From assembly GCF_018129405.1 (NCBI RefSeq), contig NZ_JAFCLP010000007.1, positions 124,001 through 188,000 on the forward strand: 64,000 bases of DNA. The letters run 5' to 3'. This document shows, in pieces, positions 27,527 through 35,538 of the stretch. The DNA comes from Bradyrhizobium iriomotense (lineage in GTDB: Bacteria > Pseudomonadota > Alphaproteobacteria > Rhizobiales > Xanthobacteraceae). A program made the position numbers and the translations under genes. Position 1 is the first letter of the stretch. Each line of letters opens with the position of its first letter. The notes below the pieces were generated by a model. It ran no database searches, was not told where the DNA came from, and was given only the letters and a program-made list of their open reading frames with translations.

Positions 27527-30500
27527 TCAGCCGAGCAGGAAACCCGAACCGTGCAGGTTGTGAAGCACGTCCATCACAAGATCGATCACAGCCGCGTCGT
27601 GACTGCCCGCCAGTTGAGTCGACGGCTCTGACGTGGTGTGCGGATCGGCTGGCGCCGGCATAGGATCGGGGAGCTCGGACGGGATGGTCGGCGAGGACGC
27701 GCCCTGGGTGAAGTTGAATGCGAAGCTGTCATTGGGGGTCGCTGTCGCTAGGGGCGCGGCGCCGACGGTGCCGTCGCCATTGAGATCCTGATGCAGTGTC
27801 GGCTCCAGCGCTTTCAGGGACGGATCGCTCCCCAGTACCACCGGGGCCGCGGCGAGCGTGGTCAGGAAGTTGCCGTTGCTGTCGGTGCTCCAGACGGAAT
27901 AATTTCCGCTTGAGGAGTCCTTCCACACCACGTCGTAGCCGCCGCCCGTCACCTGCTCGGCGGCAATGACCGACCACGTGCTGTAGTTGGCTGCGATCAC
28001 CGCCGCGCCGGCGTATTTCAGGGTCGGGCCGGTGCCTGTCGAGAGGTCGTCCAGGTAATAGTTGCCGCTGTAAAGGGCCGCTGCTGTCGATCCGAACGTC
28101 TCGATTATGGCGCCGCTGATGACAGGCAGGCCGATCCTGCCGTCGCCGTTGAGGTCCTGATGCAGCGTCGGCTCCAGCGCTTTGAGCGATACATCGGTCC
28201 CCAGCATGTCGGGCCCCGAGCCGAGAGTCGCGACGAAGTTGCCGGTGCTGTCCGTGCTCCAGACCATATAGTGCGCGTTCGCCGAATTCTTCCAGGCCAC
28301 GTCGTAGCCCCCGCCCGTCACCTGCTCGGCGCCGATGACCGACCACGTGCCGTAACTGGACGCGACCACCGCAGCGCCGGAATATTTCAGGGTCGGTCCG
28401 GTGCCGGACGAGATGTTGTTCAAGTAGTAATTGTCGGAGGAAAGGACTGCGCTGGTCGATCCGAACGCTTCAATCGTGACGCCGTTGACGACAGGGACAC
28501 TGACAACCCCGACCGTTCCGTCTCCATTGAGATCCTGATGCAGCGTCGGCTCCAGCGCCTGCAGAGCCGCATCCGTTCCCAGCATCTCGGGCGCCGATCC
28601 GAGAGTCGTGACGAAGTTGCCGCTGCTGTTCGTGCTCCAGACCGAATAGTGTGCGTTCGCCGAGTTCTTCCAGACCACGTCGTAGCCGCCGCCCGCCACC
28701 TGCTCGGCGCCGATGACCGACCACGTGCTGTAATTGGCCGCGATCACCGCCGCGCCGGCATATTTCAGAGTCGGGCCGGTGCCGGTCGAGAGGTCGTCCA
28801 AGTAATAGTTACCGCTGTACAAGGCCGCTGCGGTCGATCCGAACGCCTCGATCGTAACGCCGCTGATGACAGGTGAGCCGATCCTGCCGTCGCCGTTGAG
28901 ATCCTGATGCAGCGTCGGCTCCAGCGCTTTCAGCGATCCATCAGTTCCCAGCATCTCGGAGGCCGATCCGAGAGTCGTGAGGAAATTGCCCGCGCTGTCC
29001 GTGCTCCAGACCATATAATGTGAGTCCGCCGAGTTCTTCCAGACCACGTCGTAGCCGCCGCCCGTCACCTGCTCGGCGCCAATGACCGACCACGTGCCGT
29101 AATTGGACGCGATCACAGCAGCGCCGGAATTTTTCAGGGTCGGCCCTGTGCCGGTTGCGAGATCGATCAGGTAATAGTTGCCACTGTTCAGGACCGCCGC
29201 GGTCGATCCGAAGGACTCGATCATGACGCCGGGGATGACAGGCAGGCCGATCGTGCCGTCACCGTTGAGATCCTGCTGCAGCGTCGGCTCCAGCGCTTTC
29301 AGCGCTACATCAGTCCCGAGCATCTCGGGAGCCGAGCCGAGAGTGGTGAGGAAGTTGCCGGCGCTGTCCGTGCTCCAGACCGAATAATGCGCGTTCGCCG
29401 AGTCCTTCCAGACCACGTCGTAGCCGCCGCCCGTCACCTGCTCGGCGCCGATGACCGACCATGTGCTGTAGTTGGCTGCGATCACCGCGGCGCCGCCATA
29501 TTTCAGGGTCGGGCCGGCGCCAGTCGAGATGTTGATCAGGTAGTAGAGGCCACCCGTCAGGGCCACGCTCGTCGAGCCGAACGTGTCGATCCCGCTTGGC
29601 AAGAGGTTGGTGCTGGCGACCGTGCCATCAGCAAACTGGAAATTCTCGACGCCGGTGACCGTATCGGTGCCGTCGGGCGCGCCACTGCGCTGGTCGGTCA
29701 CGGTGAACGTCTGGGTGGTCCCATTGTACGAGACCAGATAGTTGGCCCGGCTGCCGGAATACACCGCGGTGTCGGTGCCCGAACCGCCATTGATGGCGTC
29801 GTTGCCCGCACCGCCGGTGATCGTGTCATTGCCGCCGCCGCCGTTGAGCGCGTTGGCGATCGCGTTGCCCACCAACGTATCGTTGCCGGACCCGCCGATG
29901 GCGTTGTCGATGTAGGAGCGCGCGTCGCCGTTGTAGAGATAGGCGTTGTAGACGTTGCCCGCGGCATAATGGCCGTTGCCGAGATTGGCGAGCTGCGTCG
30001 CAGAGAACAGCGATGAGGCGCCGGGATTGAGGTTGATGCTCAGGTTGGTCGTGTAGTTCGACAGATCGTAGGTATCGACGCCGCCGCCATCCCACACCGT
30101 TTCGTAGATGCGATTGGCCGAGCCGCCGGCGCCGCCGCCCGGCGCGAGCTGCCCGACGCCGTTGACGAACTCCTGACCCGTCGTCGCATTCCAGGTATAG
30201 ACCGTGCTGCCGCTCTGGGTCGTGTAGTTCGCGCCGTACATCGTCTGCAGCGCGAGGATATCGTTGGCCATATAGGTCTGCGGATATCCGTAAGATTCAT
30301 TGGTGTAGCCGCTCGTCGTCGACGCACCGACATAGCTGCGATAGCTCATGACGGTGTATTCGCTGTCATCATGCGCGCTCGGCACCGCGACGTTGGCGGG
30401 GCCACCGGCCTCCTGGCTGTGCTTGAGGCCGAGGGCGTGGCCGAGCTCGTGCAGCGCAGTCGTGAAATAGTAGTTGCCAAGCTTGGCCAGCGAGTAATTG

Positions 30501-30868
30501 TACTGGGTGCCGAACCATACATCGCCGCCGGACGCATAATTGCCGGGATAGTAGGCGTAGGAGGTCGGATTGGCAGACGGCGACTGCGCGATCATGATAT
30601 CGCCGCTGCCGGTCCCGTTGTACTGGATCGTGGCGTTGGTGTAGCCGAGGATCAGCCCGATCGCGTAGTTGATCGCCGCCTGCATCTGAGTGGGCGCCGA
30701 AGCGAAACCTGACAAGGTCGGTTCGCTGCTGCCGCCGGTGTAAGGATTGGCGTAGTCGCTAGGCGCGTCGGGAAAGCTGTAGCTGATCGTGCCGGTCCAT
30801 TTGTAGCCCGACAGCAGGCCGTCGATCTCGGCGTTGTTGGTGGCACTGACGAAAACCGAGGTAGCCAA
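27527..30868 (-). CDS. Large M10 (serralysin-like) metalloprotease with RTX and five C-terminal repeats
   Basis: A 1113-residue protein. The N-terminal catalytic domain has the zinc site HELGHALGLKH (residues 140-150) and the Met-turn TVMSYRSY (Met174), diagnostic of metzincins of the serralysin group. RTX nonapeptides follow (GGGGNDTITGGAGNDAING). From about residue 425 to 1038 there are five repeats of about 123 residues, each with a STWSVI/GTWSVI core, a GGGYDVVWK segment and an EF-hand-like DLNGDGxxG end. No Sec signal is present, so type I secretion with calcium-dependent folding is the expected route; no type I secretion genes lie nearby. The ATG is preceded by a weak ribosome site (CCGGAGAG). 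Confidence 0.88.
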   Translation of the reverse strand: MATSVFVSATNNAEIDGLLSGYKWTGTISYSFPDAPSDYANPYTGGSSEPTLSGFASAPTQMQAAINYAIGLILGYTNATIQYNGTGSGDIMIAQSPSANPTSYAYYPGNYASGGDVWFGTQYNYSLAKLGNYYFTTALHELGHALGLKHSQEAGGPANVAVPSAHDDSEYTVMSYRSYVGASTTSGYTNESYGYPQTYMANDILALQTMYGANYTTQSGSTVYTWNATTGQEFVNGVGQLAPGGGAGGSANRIYETVWDGGGVDTYDLSNYTTNLSINLNPGASSLFSATQLANLGNGHYAAGNVYNAYLYNGDARSYIDNAIGGSGNDTLVGNAIANALNGGGGNDTITGGAGNDAINGGSGTDTAVYSGSRANYLVSYNGTTQTFTVTDQRSGAPDGTDTVTGVENFQFADGTVASTNLLPSGIDTFGSTSVALTGGLYYLINISTGAGPTLKYGGAAVIAANYSTWSVIGAEQVTGGGYDVVWKDSANAHYSVWSTDSAGNFLTTLGSAPEMLGTDVALKALEPTLQQDLNGDGTIGLPVIPGVMIESFGSTAAVLNSGNYYLIDLATGTGPTLKNSGAAVIASNYGTWSVIGAEQVTGGGYDVVWKNSADSHYMVWSTDSAGNFLTTLGSASEMLGTDGSLKALEPTLHQDLNGDGRIGSPVISGVTIEAFGSTAAALYSGNYYLDDLSTGTGPTLKYAGAAVIAANYSTWSVIGAEQVAGGGYDVVWKNSANAHYSVWSTNSSGNFVTTLGSAPEMLGTDAALQALEPTLHQDLNGDGTVGVVSVPVVNGVTIEAFGSTSAVLSSDNYYLNNISSGTGPTLKYSGAAVVASSYGTWSVIGAEQVTGGGYDVAWKNSANAHYMVWSTDSTGNFVATLGSGPDMLGTDVSLKALEPTLHQDLNGDGRIGLPVISGAIIETFGSTAAALYSGNYYLDDLSTGTGPTLKYAGAAVIAANYSTWSVIAAEQVTGGGYDVVWKDSSSGNYSVWSTDSNGNFLTTLAAAPVVLGSDPSLKALEPTLHQDLNGDGTVGAAPLATATPNDSFAFNFTQGASSPTIPSELPDPMPAPADPHTTSEPSTQLAGSHDAAVIDLVMDVLHNLHGSGFLLG
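27755..29595 (-). repeat. Five ~370-bp intragenic repeats in the metalloprotease gene
   Basis: Units begin near 29595, 29222, 28857, 28483 and 28110 (reading leftward). Odd units share AANYSTWSV, a YSVWST segment and GDGT; even units share SNYGTWSV or SSYGTWSV, HYMVWSTD and GDGRIG. The alternating pattern suggests that a two-unit block was duplicated. Confidence 0.9.
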
Positions 30869-31065
30869 TGAACTCTCCGGAGCAATGCATCGCGCGCGAT
30901 TCGATGCGCAGGGGCATGATTCTAGCTAGAGAGTTATACGTTTGGTTTAATTTTGGCGCGGGGCCATCAGTCGGGCCGTAACGCCGTGTCAGCCATCAAC
31001 TCCCGTAATGATACGGAGCGGCGAGGCATTCAGTACCGCGCCTAGCGTGTTCCGTAAAGGAAACT

Positions 31066-31380
31066 ATGAAACTGTGCCCACTTTCGGCCGGTCTGATCGG
31101 AACCTTGGCGATGCTCGCCGGGCCGGATCGTCTGCCCATCGGAGAACAGCCTGTCATGGCCTCGAAAGCCAATGCGGACGAAAGCAGCAAGGGGAACACC
31201 AAGGCGGGGCGCGCCCCCTCGATGCCAATGGCCCGCGATCCTTCCGCCGCGGTGACGGAGGAATTCGAAGCCGCCCGTCGGGCGGGAACGCGAGAGGCGT
31301 TCGAGCTCTTCATCGCGCGCCATGGCGATGACCCGCTGGCCGAGCAGGCGCGCGCCGAGCTGAAGCGCCTGTCGCGCTGA
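31066..31380 (+). CDS. Small exported protein of unknown function
   Basis: A 104-residue protein with an N-terminal hydrophobic stretch (LSAGLIGTLAMLAG) that may be a signal peptide, a low-complexity charged middle, and a helical C-terminus with FEAARRAGTREAFELFIARH followed by DDPLAEQARAELKRL. That last pattern is common at the end of tetratricopeptide-like or caspase-associated exported proteins. It stands alone, divergent from the metalloprotease gene across 197 bases in which I see only an AT-rich patch near 30930. No function is proposed; coding is inferred from the coherent C-terminal helix and signal-like start. Confidence 0.6.
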   Translation: MKLCPLSAGLIGTLAMLAGPDRLPIGEQPVMASKANADESSKGNTKAGRAPSMPMARDPSAAVTEEFEAARRAGTREAFELFIARHGDDPLAEQARAELKRLSR

Positions 31381-31518
31381 TCCCTCGCGCAGCGCGGCAC
31401 GTCAGGCCAGCCCCGGTCAGGCCTGCATTTTGACAGGCGGCATCCGCGTCGAGGCAGACTTGCCGCCTGATGTTTCGGCACTATGGTGGCTCCGCAATCT
31501 GTCCCGGAGCCTTTCAAG

Positions 31519-32712
31519 ATGCCTTTTCCGCATGCCTCGGAAGCCCTGTCGCGCTTCACCGTGCTCGATCTGACACGTGTCCGGTCCGGGCCCACCTGTG
31601 TGCGGCAGCTCGCGGACTGGGGCGCCAACGTCATCAAGATCGACGCACTGACCGAGGATGCCGGCGGCGAGCAGCCGGGCGGGCCTCGCCGGGGTTCCGA
31701 CTTCCAGAATTTGCATCGCAACAAGCGGGCCATGACCTTGAACCTGAAGGACGAGCGCGGGCTCGCCGTGTTCAAGCGCCTAGCCGCCAAGGCCGACGTC
31801 GTGGTCGAGAATTTCCGGCCCGACGTGAAGAAGAAGCTCGGCATCGATTATGAGAGCCTCGCCGCGATCAATCCGCGCATCGTCTATGGCAGCATCTCCG
31901 GCTTCGGCCAGGACGGCCCCTATCACAAGCGGCCGGGCTTCGATCAGATCGCGCAAGGCATGGGCGGGCTGATGTCGATCACCGGCGCGCCGGGGGAAGG
32001 ACCGATGCGCGTCGGCATTCCCGTCGCCGACCTCAGCGCGGGCTTGTTCTGCGCCATGGGCATCCTCACCGCGCTGCTCGAGCGCGAGGTCTCGGGCAAG
32101 GGCCAGTGGGTGCAAACCTCGCTGCTGCAGGCCCAGATCTTCATGCTCGACTTCCAGGCCGCGCGCTGGCTGATGGAAAAGGAAGTCGCCAAGCAAGCCG
32201 GCAACAACCACCCGACCAGCATTCCGACCGGCGTTTTCAAGACCTCGGACGGGTACATCAACATCGCCACGACCGGCGGGCGGATCTGGGAGCGCTGTGC
32301 GCAGGCAATCGGCGCGCCGGAGCTCTACAGTCATCCCGACTATGCGACGGCCCCCGCCCGCTCCGGGAATCGCGACGCGCTCAACGCCGAGATCGAGAAG
32401 CGCACCGTGACGAAGTCGACCGAGACCTGGGTCCGCGAGCTCAACGAGGCCGGCGTGCCCTGCGGGCCGATCTACGCCATCGACCAGATGTTCGAGGACG
32501 CGCAGGTCAAGCATCTCGGCATCGCCCAGGACGTGCCGAACGACGAGGGCCGGGATATCCGCCTGGTCGGCCAGCCCGTGACGCTGTCGCGCACGCCGAG
32601 CAGGATGGTGGCGCGACCGCCGGAATTCGGCGAGCAGACCGACGAGGTGCTGAAGGAATTCGGCCTCAGTGCGGAGGAGATCGCGGGGCTACGGAGCGCC
32701 AAGGTGGTGTGA
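31519..32712 (+). CDS. Class III CoA-transferase (CaiB/BaiF family)
   Basis: A ~397-residue family III acyl-CoA transferase, which swaps CoA between an acyl-CoA and a free carboxylate through an aspartyl-CoA intermediate. FTVLDLTRVRSGPTCVRQLA and DWGANVIKID at the N-terminus, NLHRNKRAMTLNLK, and GFDQIAQGMGGLMSITG are characteristic. The catalytic Asp is in VADLSAGLF. The ATG at 31519 has GGAG nine bases upstream and starts close to the conserved region; an earlier in-frame start at 31483 is less likely. The gene stands alone, so its substrate is not indicated by neighbours. Confidence 0.9.
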   Translation: MPFPHASEALSRFTVLDLTRVRSGPTCVRQLADWGANVIKIDALTEDAGGEQPGGPRRGSDFQNLHRNKRAMTLNLKDERGLAVFKRLAAKADVVVENFRPDVKKKLGIDYESLAAINPRIVYGSISGFGQDGPYHKRPGFDQIAQGMGGLMSITGAPGEGPMRVGIPVADLSAGLFCAMGILTALLEREVSGKGQWVQTSLLQAQIFMLDFQAARWLMEKEVAKQAGNNHPTSIPTGVFKTSDGYINIATTGGRIWERCAQAIGAPELYSHPDYATAPARSGNRDALNAEIEKRTVTKSTETWVRELNEAGVPCGPIYAIDQMFEDAQVKHLGIAQDVPNDEGRDIRLVGQPVTLSRTPSRMVARPPEFGEQTDEVLKEFGLSAEEIAGLRSAKVV

Positions 32713-32741
32713 AAGGGCGGCCGCGCAAGAACCGCTTGCGT

Positions 32742-33023
32742 CTAGATCTTGCGCAAACCGTCGAACCGCGTGTCGACATAACGGCCACCTGCATCGACAA
32801 CCCGGCAAAGCTCTCCGCCGTCATGGTAGAGCAGAACGACCTTGGCACCTGCTTCGAATTGTCCGGCCGGCGGCCCGCTCGGCAGACCGCGCGAGGCGTA
32901 GAACGGCTGGGATCTCGCCACCTCGTGGGTGAACTGGTTGGGCGGCGGCGAGATCAGACAGTCCGACGGGATCAATGACGAATCCGGCAGCACGATCGCT
33001 TCGGGTCGCTTCATGCCCTCCAT
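32742..33023 (-). CDS. Small protein downstream of a metalloprotease gene, function unknown
   Basis: A ~93-residue soluble protein with a proline-rich middle (SPPPNQFTHEVARSQPFYA) and a compact, probably beta-rich end (AGAKVVLLYHDGGELCRVVD). No family is recognised and no signal peptide is seen. The start at 33023 has AGGGA upstream. It begins 58 bases after the stop of the leishmanolysin-like protease on the same strand, so the two are likely co-transcribed. A role as partner, inhibitor or chaperone of that protease is only a guess from position. Confidence 0.55.
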   Translation of the reverse strand: MEGMKRPEAIVLPDSSLIPSDCLISPPPNQFTHEVARSQPFYASRGLPSGPPAGQFEAGAKVVLLYHDGGELCRVVDAGGRYVDTRFDGLRKI

Positions 33024-33081
33024 GATCCGGTATCCCTGAATTGCGCAAGCCTTGGCAGCGCCTTGGCCTAAGAATCCTGAC

Positions 33082-33933
33082 TCAAGAGCCGAGGCTGTCC
33101 TCGGGCAACGTGATCGGAATCCGCCGGAGCACGATGCCTCTCGTGTTGTCGGCATGCGCCGCAGCTATTCCTGCTTCGGCCATGTGGAGGTGATTGGGCA
33201 GGTGATACGGCTGAGCGGCGTCCATGTTCACCTGATAGCCGAGATCCTGCAGGCTCGCGATCGTCATCCGGCTCATCGGATTGCCGCCGTCATTGACGAA
33301 GCCGGTCATCATCTCTGCGCCGAATACAGTGTCGCGCCAATGCGAGTCCACCGTCCCTTCACCGCCCGTGTTTTCGACCGGAACGGGCAGTGGCGTCGCG
33401 GAGCCGCGGAGCTTGCCGTATTCGTGCATGGCGTTGGCGCCGTGGAATGTCGGATTGCGCGTGCGGACTCCCTTCAACAATCTCTTGTTCGTCCAGATCG
33501 TTCCGATGCCGATCACATGGCCCATCTCGTGCGTGATGACGTCGTTCAGGGAGCCGTCGGCTTCCATGGCGGCGAGATCGGCCGTGTCGAATTGCATGTC
33601 GCCCGTCGCCGGGAGGAACGCGGCGGCCCCGGCGCTCTTCGGGCGCAGGCGATCCGGCCCCGCCTGGCCGAGAACATTGCCGGGCCCGTCGATGTCGGTG
33701 CCTTGCGCCGTGATACGGAGATTGTTGATCCTTTCGCCGCCGACCGTGACGTCAGGCAAATCTCCGACGATGGCGTGTGTCCACCGGTTTGCCGCAAGCT
33801 TGAAAGCGGCCTTTTGCTTGTCGGTCAGTCCGCCCAGGAAGTGAACCTCGATGGTGTAGCCTCCGGCGGCTGCGGCCGCGACCGCGTGTGAAATCTCAGC
33901 GCCTTTGCGAGCTCGATAGCGTTCAATAGCCAT
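33082..33933 (-). CDS. Leishmanolysin-like (M8) zinc metalloprotease
   Basis: A ~283-residue metzincin. The zinc motif is HEMGHVIGIG at residues 135-144. The third ligand is well downstream, in TVDSHWRD (His198), as in leishmanolysins where an insert separates it. The Met-turn is close behind, in AEMMTGFVN. The N-terminus shows no signal peptide; the first 60 residues look like a small folded domain (GGYTIEVHFLGGLTDKQKAA). The ATG at 33933 has GGAGAAT upstream; an in-frame TTG at 33945 is less likely. Its lack of a signal suggests either type I export or an intracellular role. Confidence 0.78.
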   Translation of the reverse strand: MAIERYRARKGAEISHAVAAAAAGGYTIEVHFLGGLTDKQKAAFKLAANRWTHAIVGDLPDVTVGGERINNLRITAQGTDIDGPGNVLGQAGPDRLRPKSAGAAAFLPATGDMQFDTADLAAMEADGSLNDVITHEMGHVIGIGTIWTNKRLLKGVRTRNPTFHGANAMHEYGKLRGSATPLPVPVENTGGEGTVDSHWRDTVFGAEMMTGFVNDGGNPMSRMTIASLQDLGYQVNMDAAQPYHLPNHLHMAEAGIAAAHADNTRGIVLRRIPITLPEDSLGS

Positions 33934-34055
33934 GACATTCTCCAAAAAAATGAGATCAATAAATTTCTATCTACGCTTGTATTTTGATCCCGATTAGCGT
34001 CACTGACAAGTGAGAGAAAGCGTCATGGGGCCTGACGGTTTTCACCCCAAAAGCA

Positions 34056-34085
34056 CGAAAGCCCGGCGCGACCGCCGGACTTTCG
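34056..34085 (-). terminator. Hairpin terminator left by a decayed omp copy
   Basis: CGAAAG-n-CCGGCG paired with CGCCGG-n-CTTTCG. It closely resembles the two terminators that follow the intact omp genes and lies just downstream of an omp 3' remnant. Confidence 0.6.
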
Positions 34086-34115
34086 ATTCGCAGGTGCTTC
34101 CTGCGAGGACGTCGC

Positions 34116-34172
34116 TCAGGTGCCGCTGAAGCGGTAGTTCATGCCGAAGCGCAGGATGTTGTCGGTGACATG
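34116..34172 (-). pseudogene. 3' remnant of a third Omp25/31 gene
   Basis: The last ~18 codons read SHVTDNILRFGMNYRFSGT then stop, matching the C-termini of the two intact neighbours (TDNILRAGINYQFAG and TDNILRVGVNYKFGG). The open frame upstream bears no resemblance to the barrel. A hairpin with 9-base arms (34176-34200) sits right where the similarity ends. Confidence 0.65.
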
Positions 34173-34209
34173 CGAGCGCTCTCGGCGAGCTCGAGAGCGC
34201 AGAAACGAC

Positions 34210-34234
34210 AAAGCCCGGCGCGAGGCCGGGCTTT
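34210..34234 (-). terminator. Rho-independent-type terminator after omp gene 1
   Basis: AAAGCCCGGC / GCCGGGCTTT arms around a 5-base loop, 26 bases after the stop codon of the omp gene that ends at 34261. Confidence 0.75.
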
Positions 34235-34260
34235 GCTTCTTATTGACGCCTGTGTTGATC

Positions 34261-35130
34261 TCAGTACTTGGCAACCACCGGGCCGGCGAACTGGTAGTTG
34301 ATGCCGGCGCGCAGGATGTTGTCCGTGAAGCGCGACGAGGTATTGACCGCGATCGCAGAAGCCGGCGCGAGCGAGAACGGACCAGCGGAGTAGCGGCCGA
34401 GATCCATGTAGAGATATTCGAGCTTCGCACTCCAGTTCTGGGTGATCTTGCCTTCGACACCCGCGCCGACGGTCCAGCCAACGCGCGTATCCGAGCTTGA
34501 GCCGGTCGCGGCGACAACGACACCGGCAGGCGTGAAGCCGGTCATGGTGCCTGTGGTCTTGATTTCACCGAAGGCCAGACCGCCCGTGCCGTAGAACAGC
34601 ACCTTCGGGGTCGCCAGGATGCCGACGCGGCCGCGGACCGTGCCGAACCACTCGAGCTTCTGGTCGATCGTCAGCGTGGTGCCAACCAAGGCGCCAGGCG
34701 GAAGGAAGGTCAGCCCGGGAAGACAGGCACCACCGGCAGGCGCGACGCCGCCGCAGTTAAAGAAGGCGCTGCCCTTTTCACCCGACCACTGCAGGTCACC
34801 CTCGACGCCGAACACCCAGTTGGCGCTCTGCCAGTTGTAACCGGCCTGACCGCCGGCGACGCCGCCGTTCATGTCGAACGATGCGCTAGTGATGGAGCCC
34901 GCGGGAGGCGCGATCACCGCACCGGTCGCCGTGTTGTTGTAGGTGACGTCAGTGCGCGAACGGCCCCAGCTGTAGCCGCCGTTGGCGCCGATGTAGAAGC
35001 CGGTCCAGCTCCAGACCGGTTCGACCATGACCGGTGCCTTGACGTAGGGCTTTGCAGCAAGATCGGCCGCCAGGGCGCCCGTCGCGAACAGCGACATCGC
35101 CGCTGCCATTCCAATCACAATCCGCTTCAT
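34261..35130 (-). CDS. Outer-membrane beta-barrel protein, Omp25/Omp31 family (copy 1)
   Basis: A 289-residue outer-membrane protein. The N-terminus MKRIVIGMAAAMSLFATGAL is a clear signal peptide cleaved near ALA-AD. The mature start (LAAKPYVKAPVM) and WTGFYIGANGGYSWG are typical of rhizobial Omp25/31 proteins, which form small eight-stranded barrels. The C-terminus ends in Tyr after alternating hydrophobic residues, the usual signal for barrel assembly. It is about half identical, by eye, to the neighbour at 35.5-36.4 kb, with conserved sequence also in the upstream and terminator regions. Its own promoter probably lies in 35190-35280. Confidence 0.9.
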   Translation of the reverse strand: MKRIVIGMAAAMSLFATGALAADLAAKPYVKAPVMVEPVWSWTGFYIGANGGYSWGRSRTDVTYNNTATGAVIAPPAGSITSASFDMNGGVAGGQAGYNWQSANWVFGVEGDLQWSGEKGSAFFNCGGVAPAGGACLPGLTFLPPGALVGTTLTIDQKLEWFGTVRGRVGILATPKVLFYGTGGLAFGEIKTTGTMTGFTPAGVVVAATGSSSDTRVGWTVGAGVEGKITQNWSAKLEYLYMDLGRYSAGPFSLAPASAIAVNTSSRFTDNILRAGINYQFAGPVVAKY

Positions 35131-35288
35131 GGAAATTTCCCCTTCAGCACAATCTTGTGATCAACATATACCCGTCCCCCTGCCCAAATGCTGTGCCGCG
35201 CCAGCAACATCCGGAAACAATCGCGCGGAGGTGGCGCCGGGACGAGACGCCACCATCTTCTCCCAAACCATTGATACGGAATGACTTT

Positions 35289-35424
35289 TTATTCCGCAGC
35301 GGAGCGCGATGTCGTCCTGGTCCGCTGCGTCGATCCGACACGGCCCAACCAGCGGTCGATCACCGGCCAAAGCAGCAGCAGAATCGCTGGCGTCGTGACC
35401 GAGCCGGCCAGCCCGTTCGACCAG
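35289..35424 (-). pseudogene. 3' remnant of a second tctA gene
   Basis: The minus strand encodes WSNGLAGSVTTPAILLLLWP followed by VIDRWLGRVGS and a stop. This matches the end of the intact TctA permease (WSNGLVGSITTLAIVLLFWP, VIDGLLARVGW). Similarity stops abruptly at 35424 and no start or upstream part remains. The fragment sits between the two omp genes in the same relative place and orientation as the real tctA 3' end upstream of omp copy 2, so it marks a duplicated segment. Confidence 0.85.
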
Positions 35425-35487
35425 CTTCAGGTCTCCGCTAACGCTTCTGGCTCCGCACCGTCTTCGGAAGACCGCGACGGAAACGAC

Positions 35488-35512
35488 AAAGCCCGGCTCG
35501 AGACCGGGCTTT
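35488..35512 (-). terminator. Rho-independent-type terminator after omp gene 2
   Basis: AAAGCCCGG / CCGGGCTTT arms around CTCGAGA, 26 bases after the stop codon of the omp gene that ends at 35539. It is nearly identical to the terminator at 34210. Confidence 0.75.
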
Positions 35513-35538
35513 GCTTCTTGTTGACGTCCTCGTTGATC

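Noticed and set aside
27527-30868. M10 protease as the cargo of the adjacent type II secretion system
   Set aside because: It has no Sec or Tat signal and carries RTX repeats, which point to type I secretion. Proximity alone is not enough.
34116-34523. 135-residue open frame as an intact gene
   Set aside because: Only its last ~18 residues resemble a real protein family. The rest is antisense-type sequence over the terminator and the neighbouring omp gene.
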